From positions 1-9,210 of the forward strand of contig JAFOXS010000275.1 of the NCBI GenBank assembly GCA_017391665.1: 9,210 bases of DNA. Direction: 5' to 3'. The translations under genes and the position numbers were made by a program. This stretch comes from Alistipes sp. Its GTDB lineage: Bacteria; Bacteroidota; Bacteroidia; Bacteroidales; Rikenellaceae. Numbering within the stretch: the first letter of the stretch is position 1; every line of letters begins with the position of its first letter. Below are positions 5,627-9,210 of the stretch, piece after piece. The notes under the pieces are model-generated. The model did not search any database. It was not told where the DNA came from and saw nothing but the letters and a program-made list of their open reading frames with translations.

Positions 5627-6397
5627 TCAGCCCGGGTTGGATCGAGGCTCAACCTTGAGACCTGCGTTCCAGAACTTTTGCAGTGCCGAGTGCTTCTCGG
5701 CGTTAAACACGAAGTCGATATTTTGAGTCAGATACTCGTATGCGTTGTAGTGCTTCTGGTCGAAGCCGTGCTCTACGACAGCCTCCCAGATTGACTCCAC
5801 ACCAAATGTGAGAGCACGCTGCAGGGCGTCGATATGCTCGTATGATGTGCCCTTGCGAGCCACCCACACGGCAAAGGCAAAGGGCATGCCCGTAGCCTTG
5901 TTCCACTCCTCCGACAGATCGTATGCGTAATTGAATAGTCCCTCGTGGTCGAAGACCTTGTCGCCGATCAGGAGGAATGCATCCTCACGCTGGGCGAAGG
6001 CCACCTGCGAGTAGTCCTGAAGGTCGTACCACTCAGGTGCGATGTGCCATAGATTGGCAGCCAGATAACCGCACAACTGCACTGAGGTGCGTGAATGAGC
6101 GTCAAGGAAGACGCGGCGCACCTGATTTACAGGCACATTCGAGAAGAGCATGACGGTGCGCACCTTGCCCGATGAGCCTATGCAGTAGTCGGTGATGATG
6201 TTTGTGGATTTGAGCGTCGGAACCATAGCCGAGGGCATCAGTGCGATGTCGGCACGACCCGATACGTAATTCTCGTAGCACCCCGAGGGTGGAGCCAACA
6301 AAAGGTCGGCGCGAAGATTACCCTCGTGCTGGATACCATAGATGAATGGTATCGTATTGAGATACGACACAGCCGCTATGCGTGCACCCAAAGCCAT
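5627..6397 (-). CDS. mqnA: Chorismate dehydratase (futalosine menaquinone pathway)
   Basis: MqnA converts chorismate to 3-[(1-carboxyvinyl)oxy]benzoate, the first committed step of the futalosine route to menaquinone, in the cytoplasm. From the ATG at 6397 the product is 256 residues and starts MALGARIAAVSYLNTIPFIY, where A-A-V-S-Y-L-N-T-x-P is the hallmark N-terminus of the family. P-S-G-C-Y (about 41-45) and the A-D-I-A-L-M-P-S (about 53-60) segment match the periplasmic-binding-protein-like fold of MqnA. A G-D-K-V-F (about 145-149) follows in the second lobe. The open frame extends upstream to 6496, but those 33 codons overlap the predicted promoter and lie outside the family's usual start, so they are excluded. 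ATG at 6400 is equally possible. No other mqn genes are adjacent, so the pathway would be scattered. It is probably co-transcribed with corA. Confidence 0.93.
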   Translation of the reverse strand: MALGARIAAVSYLNTIPFIYGIQHEGNLRADLLLAPPSGCYENYVSGRADIALMPSAMVPTLKSTNIITDYCIGSSGKVRTVMLFSNVPVNQVRRVFLDAHSRTSVQLCGYLAANLWHIAPEWYDLQDYSQVAFAQREDAFLLIGDKVFDHEGLFNYAYDLSEEWNKATGMPFAFAVWVARKGTSYEHIDALQRALTFGVESIWEAVVEHGFDQKHYNAYEYLTQNIDFVFNAEKHSALQKFWNAGLKVEPRSNPG

Positions 6398-6451
6398 CAT
6401 CCATAAAGTTATCCAAATTAGTTCAACATTAGGCCGCAACGCCATGCGCAG

Positions 6452-6494
6452 GGCACTTTGACATGCAAATGTAACAAATATTATGCAAAGTGCC
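6452..6494. promoter_or_regulatory. Operator-like 9-bp perfect inverted repeat bracketing the mqnA -7 element
   Basis: GGCACTTTG (6452-6460) is perfectly complementary to CAAAGTGCC (6486-6494), with 25 bp between. The dyad centre (6473) falls at the edge of the -7 element, and the outer arm touches the -33 element. The placement suits a repressor site for a protein that spans about four helical turns, or a DNA-looping dimer. No cognate regulator is known. Confidence 0.4.
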
Positions 6495-6497
6495 AAA
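6466..6497 (-). promoter_or_regulatory. Bacteroidota-type promoter for mqnA
   Basis: On the minus strand, TTTG (6497-6494) is followed after 20 bp by TACATTTG (6473-6466), an exact TAnnTTTG -7 element. The start of transcription would be near 6460, about 60 nt before the mqnA ATG at 6397. This decides against the longer open frame starting at 6496. Confidence 0.7.
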
Positions 6498-6536
6498 CTT
6501 TTTTTGCCATCGGAGGGTAGAAAAACTCTCTGCCGG

Positions 6537-7679
6537 CTAACTATTCTTTGCCTTTTTACCCTTCAGCCAATGCTCCGTGAGCCACTCACGCACGGGCAGG
6601 TCGTAGAGTTTGAGCGAAGCATATGCCAGGCCGATTGACAAAACAAATACCGCCACAGCTACCATGATAGCCTCGCCAGTGGTGGCATCGGGGTTGTTCG
6701 ACATCCACGCCAGCTGCATATATATCAGTGGCAGATGTGTAATATAGAGAGGATAAGAGATCTCGCCAAGGAACTTGCACAGACCCCTCGTTCGTTTGCC
6801 GCTCACCGTGCTACCGGCGCCGATGGCTACGATTGCGGGAATGAGCAGCAGGATGCAGGCTGCCTCGTAGATGCCGTTTAGCGTACCCTCCATCACGGGC
6901 CACAACATCATCACCGCCACCAACACAGAGCAGAGTGCAAAGGCACCTCGAACCTTAAGTGTCGCCTTCAGGCGCGAAAGCAGCAAACCCATAAGGAAGG
7001 GATACATGAGTCGCACCGCACCCACATACAACTCATGCGAGGATAGATTCCAGCCGCCATTGACCGTATGGGGAGCACCGAAACGACCCTCGAGCAGACC
7101 CAGCATATCGAGGTTGAACGTGATGTCGATCGTACCCATCGCCGCCACCGCCGTGATTGCAATGAGTGCCGCCTTGGGCAAAAAGCGCAGAACCAGAGCG
7201 TAGAGGATGTTGGCCACATATTCCCACTGCAGCGACCATGTGCTGCCGTTGAAAGAGTTGGTATCGTCCCAGCCACGCATATCCCACGAGCGGGCCATGG
7301 GCAGCATAAGGCAGGTGTAGAGATACATCAATACAACCCACCACCAGGGCCACTGGCCGATGTAGGGGAAGGCCTCACACTTACCAAAGTAGTAGAGCAG
7401 AAAACCTACCGTCGTACCCATAATCAACATAGGGTGCAGTCGCACAAGACGGCGCTTGAAGAAGTTGCCAACGCTCATTCTGTCCCAGCGGTCGTCGTAG
7501 GCATAACCGATAACAAATCCCGAGAGGGCAAAGAAGAAATCGACACCAAGGTAGGCGTGACCTAAAACTATGCCACATGCTTCGAATAGGTGATAGACAA
7601 GGATTACGACAGCTGCGACGCCACGCAGTCCGTCCAGGATCTCGTATCGGGGCTTTGAGGCCAGGTATGAGTTCTGCAT
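6537..7679 (-). CDS. Acyltransferase family 3 membrane protein (OafA/NolL-like O-acyltransferase)
   Basis: The 380-residue integral membrane protein has about ten hydrophobic segments. The opening R-Y-E-I-L-D-G-L-R-G-V-A-A (11-23) leads to the conserved His30 in L-V-Y-H; the L-D-G-L-R-G pattern with a downstream His is the family signature. Y-L-G-V-D-F-F-F-x-L-S-G-F (43-55) is the second conserved block, R-x-x-R-L-H-P (77-83, cytoplasmic) the third, and S-T-W-S-L-Q-W-E (146-153) the fourth. Such enzymes transfer acetyl or other acyl groups from a cytoplasmic donor to sugars or lipids of the envelope, for example O-antigen, capsule or peptidoglycan. No fused SGNH domain is present and length is normal for the stand-alone form. 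The acceptor cannot be told from the sequence. It is preceded by its own predicted promoter and followed 40 nt downstream by the mqnA promoter region. No nearby surface-polysaccharide cluster was seen. Confidence 0.93.
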   Translation of the reverse strand: MQNSYLASKPRYEILDGLRGVAAVVILVYHLFEACGIVLGHAYLGVDFFFALSGFVIGYAYDDRWDRMSVGNFFKRRLVRLHPMLIMGTTVGFLLYYFGKCEAFPYIGQWPWWWVVLMYLYTCLMLPMARSWDMRGWDDTNSFNGSTWSLQWEYVANILYALVLRFLPKAALIAITAVAAMGTIDITFNLDMLGLLEGRFGAPHTVNGGWNLSSHELYVGAVRLMYPFLMGLLLSRLKATLKVRGAFALCSVLVAVMMLWPVMEGTLNGIYEAACILLLIPAIVAIGAGSTVSGKRTRGLCKFLGEISYPLYITHLPLIYMQLAWMSNNPDATTGEAIMVAVAVFVLSIGLAYASLKLYDLPVREWLTEHWLKGKKAKNS

Positions 7680-7719
7680 CTTACTGTTTTATATTAAGTT
7701 TTGAATCTGATTCTGTTGC

Positions 7720-7750
7720 CAAAGTTATGATATAAATCATTTATTTGAAA
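7720..7750 (-). promoter_or_regulatory. Probable promoter for the acyltransferase gene
   Basis: The minus strand reads TAACTTTG at 7727-7720, an exact TAnnTTTG -7 element. TTTC (7750-7747), one mismatch from TTTG, lies 19 bp upstream. Transcription would start near 7714, about 35 nt before the ATG at 7679. The 119-bp region 7680-7798 is shared with the divergent GH125 gene, for which no good TAnnTTTG element was found on the plus strand. Confidence 0.5.
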
Positions 7751-7798
7751 AAAAAGTGGTAACTTTCCACCCAAAATAAACAAAGAGAACCAATTTAT

Positions 7799-9210
7799 AT
7801 GAAAATTCATCACCTGATTCTTTCCATTGCAGTGTCGCTTGCCGCTGTTGCGTGCGACTCTCAGTCGGCTCCCAAGCAGGAGTCAGAGCCCCTTACCGAC
7901 TACTCTACAGTAGCCCCCACACCTGCACCTATGCAGAATGGCGAGTATATCTGCCAGCGTCCCGCCGAGGGCGAGCGCCTCTTCACCTCTAAGGCTATTG
8001 AGGCCGAGATCGAGCGCGTGACATCGCTGCTAAAAAATAAGCGCCTTGCGTGGATGTTCTCCAACTGCTTCCCCAACACGCTGGACACCACGGTGCACTA
8101 CCGTGAGCAGGATGGTAAGCACGACACATTTGTATATACGGGCGATATTCACGCCATGTGGCTGCGTGACTCGGGCGCACAGGTGTGGCCCTATGTGCAG
8201 TATGCCAATGACGATGAGGCACTGAAGGCGATGCTGGCGGGCGTTATCAACCGTCAGTTCCTTTCGATCAACATCGATCCCTATGCCAACGCCTTCAACG
8301 ATGGAGCGACAGGCACAGGCTGGATGAGCGACCGCACCGCGATGAAGCCCGAGCTGCACGAGCGCAAGTATGAGATCGACTCGTTGTGCTATCCCATTCG
8401 TCTGGCTTACTACTACTGGTTGACTACGGGCGACACATCTATCTTCGATGATACATGGTTAGCCGCTATGCAAAATGTATTAAAGACCTTCAAGGAGCAG
8501 CAGCGCAAGGAGGGCAATGGCCCTTACACATTCCTGCGAGTTACCGACCGTCAGTTCGACACCCTTTCGAACGATGGCCTGGGAGCACCCGTAAACCCCG
8601 TGGGTCTGATCGTGTCGTCGTTCCGTCCCTCGGACGATGCAACTGTGTTGCAGTTCCTCATCCCCTCGAACTTCTTTGCCGTGTCGGCACTGCAGAAGGC
8701 TGCCGAGATTCTTACAAAGGTCAATAAGAACGATGCGCTGGCTGCAGAGTGCAAGGCGCTGGCCGAGGAGGTAAGCGAGGCACTTGATAAGTATGCAACA
8801 TACGACCATCCCGAGTTTGGAAAAATCTATGCCTTTGAGGTGGATGGCTTTGGTAACCAGTTGTTTATGGATGACGCCAACGTGCCGAGCCTGCTGGCGA
8901 TGGATTACCTCAACGGCGAGGTTATCGACCCTGCAATCTACGCCAATACACGCCGCTTTGTATGGAGCGAGAGCAATCCCTACTTCTTCCGTGGCAAGGC
9001 GGGCGAGGGTATCGGCGGCCCCCACATCGGCTACGATATGGCATGGCCTATGAGCATTATGATGAAGGCCTTCACATCGGATGACGATGCCGAGATCAAG
9101 TGGTGCATCGAGATGCTGATGCGCACCGACGCCGGCACAGGCTTTATGCACGAGTCGTTCAACGTGGACGACCCCACCAACTTTACGCGCAAGTGGTTCG
9201 CATGGCAGAA
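7799..9210 (+). CDS. GH125 exo-alpha-1,6-mannosidase-type lipoprotein (runs off right edge)
   Basis: The frame opens at ATG 7799-7801 and stays open to the window end: 470 codons, no stop. A lipoprotein signal (MKIHHLILSIAVSLAAVAC) places Cys19 at the processing site, followed by Asp20 and a low-complexity Ser/Pro/Thr/Glu-rich linker to about residue 45. The rest is an (alpha/alpha)6-type glycosidase with GH125 blocks: C-F-P-N-T-L-D-T-T-V (90-99), T-G-D-I-H-A-M-W-L-R-D-S (114-125), Y-E-I-D-S-L-C-Y-P (191-199), F-R-P-S-D-D-A (275-281), Q-L-F-M-D-D-A-N-V-P-S (354-364) and G-T-G-F-M-H-E-S-F (447-455). Characterised members are inverting exo-alpha-1,6-mannosidases acting on N-glycan or yeast-mannan-like chains. 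I have not assigned the catalytic acid and base. The protein is nearly complete (family about 430-490 residues), so a stop is expected just beyond the edge. Further glycan genes may lie to the right. Confidence 0.93.
   Translation, partial: MKIHHLILSIAVSLAAVACDSQSAPKQESEPLTDYSTVAPTPAPMQNGEYICQRPAEGERLFTSKAIEAEIERVTSLLKNKRLAWMFSNCFPNTLDTTVHYREQDGKHDTFVYTGDIHAMWLRDSGAQVWPYVQYANDDEALKAMLAGVINRQFLSINIDPYANAFNDGATGTGWMSDRTAMKPELHERKYEIDSLCYPIRLAYYYWLTTGDTSIFDDTWLAAMQNVLKTFKEQQRKEGNGPYTFLRVTDRQFDTLSNDGLGAPVNPVGLIVSSFRPSDDATVLQFLIPSNFFAVSALQKAAEILTKVNKNDALAAECKALAEEVSEALDKYATYDHPEFGKIYAFEVDGFGNQLFMDDANVPSLLAMDYLNGEVIDPAIYANTRRFVWSESNPYFFRGKAGEGIGGPHIGYDMAWPMSIMMKAFTSDDDAEIKWCIEMLMRTDAGTGFMHESFNVDDPTNFTRKWFAWQ

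Noticed and set aside
6398..6496. N-terminal extension of mqnA (33 codons)
   Set aside because: The family begins near A-R-I-A-A-V-S-Y-L-N-T, and the extension covers the predicted promoter and inverted repeat.
7744..7767. Plus-strand promoter TTTG...TAACTTTC for the GH125 gene
   Set aside because: The spacing is only 12 bp and the -7 element ends in C, so it does not fit the Bacteroidota pattern.
8480..9151. 223-codon open frame on the minus strand
   Set aside because: It is fully antisense to the GH125 gene, whose motifs are clear. It is a by-product of GC-rich codon use.

Overview
The window looks like a chromosomal segment of a Bacteroidota bacterium, most likely order Bacteroidales and perhaps an Alistipes/Rikenellaceae-type gut lineage (the family-level guess is inference). 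Three things support this. No Shine-Dalgarno sequences precede the starts, which are A/T-rich instead. Three upstream regions carry Bacteroidota-type promoter elements (TTTG about 19-20 bp before TAnnTTTG). The gene content also fits: lipoprotein glycoside hydrolases, a GH125 mannosidase, futalosine-pathway MqnA and a CCCCTAAATCCCC...GGGACTTTG-type intergenic repeat.

Layout. 1-299 (-) is the N-terminus of methionyl-tRNA synthetase (metG), continuing off the left edge. 300-1684 is a 1.4 kb gene-free stretch with two parts. The left part (368-547) is a chain of hairpins next to metG. The right part (about 820-1435) is very AT-rich, with four 8-of-9 DnaA-box matches, several weaker ones, and a DnaA box followed by six tandem TTA/CTA trinucleotides running into an AT-only core. 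I propose it as a candidate chromosomal replication origin (oriC); the genes on either side point away from it.

To the right, a plus-strand cluster holds a GH20-like lipoprotein (1685-2809), a hemolysin III/PAQR-family membrane protein (2823-3464), a DUF2975 membrane protein (3522-4205) and a small XRE/Cro-type regulator (4219-4425). It ends in a strong intrinsic terminator (4432-4460). The last two form a recognisable two-gene cassette. A minus-strand block follows: a CorA-type Mg2+/Co2+ transporter (4539-5531), chorismate dehydratase MqnA (5627-6397) and an acyltransferase-3 membrane enzyme (6537-7679). A divergent GH125 exo-alpha-mannosidase lipoprotein starts at 7799 and runs off the right edge with about 470 codons visible.

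The genes are a mix: housekeeping (metG, mqnA, corA), envelope or glycan functions (acyltransferase, GH20-like, GH125) and a membrane-protein/regulator pair. No mobile element, CRISPR array, rRNA or tRNA was seen. The main items for a second look are the oriC candidate with its inward-facing DnaA-box/trinucleotide arrangement, two interleaved perfect inverted repeats at 4464-4524, and a perfect 9-bp inverted repeat bracketing the mqnA promoter -7 element.
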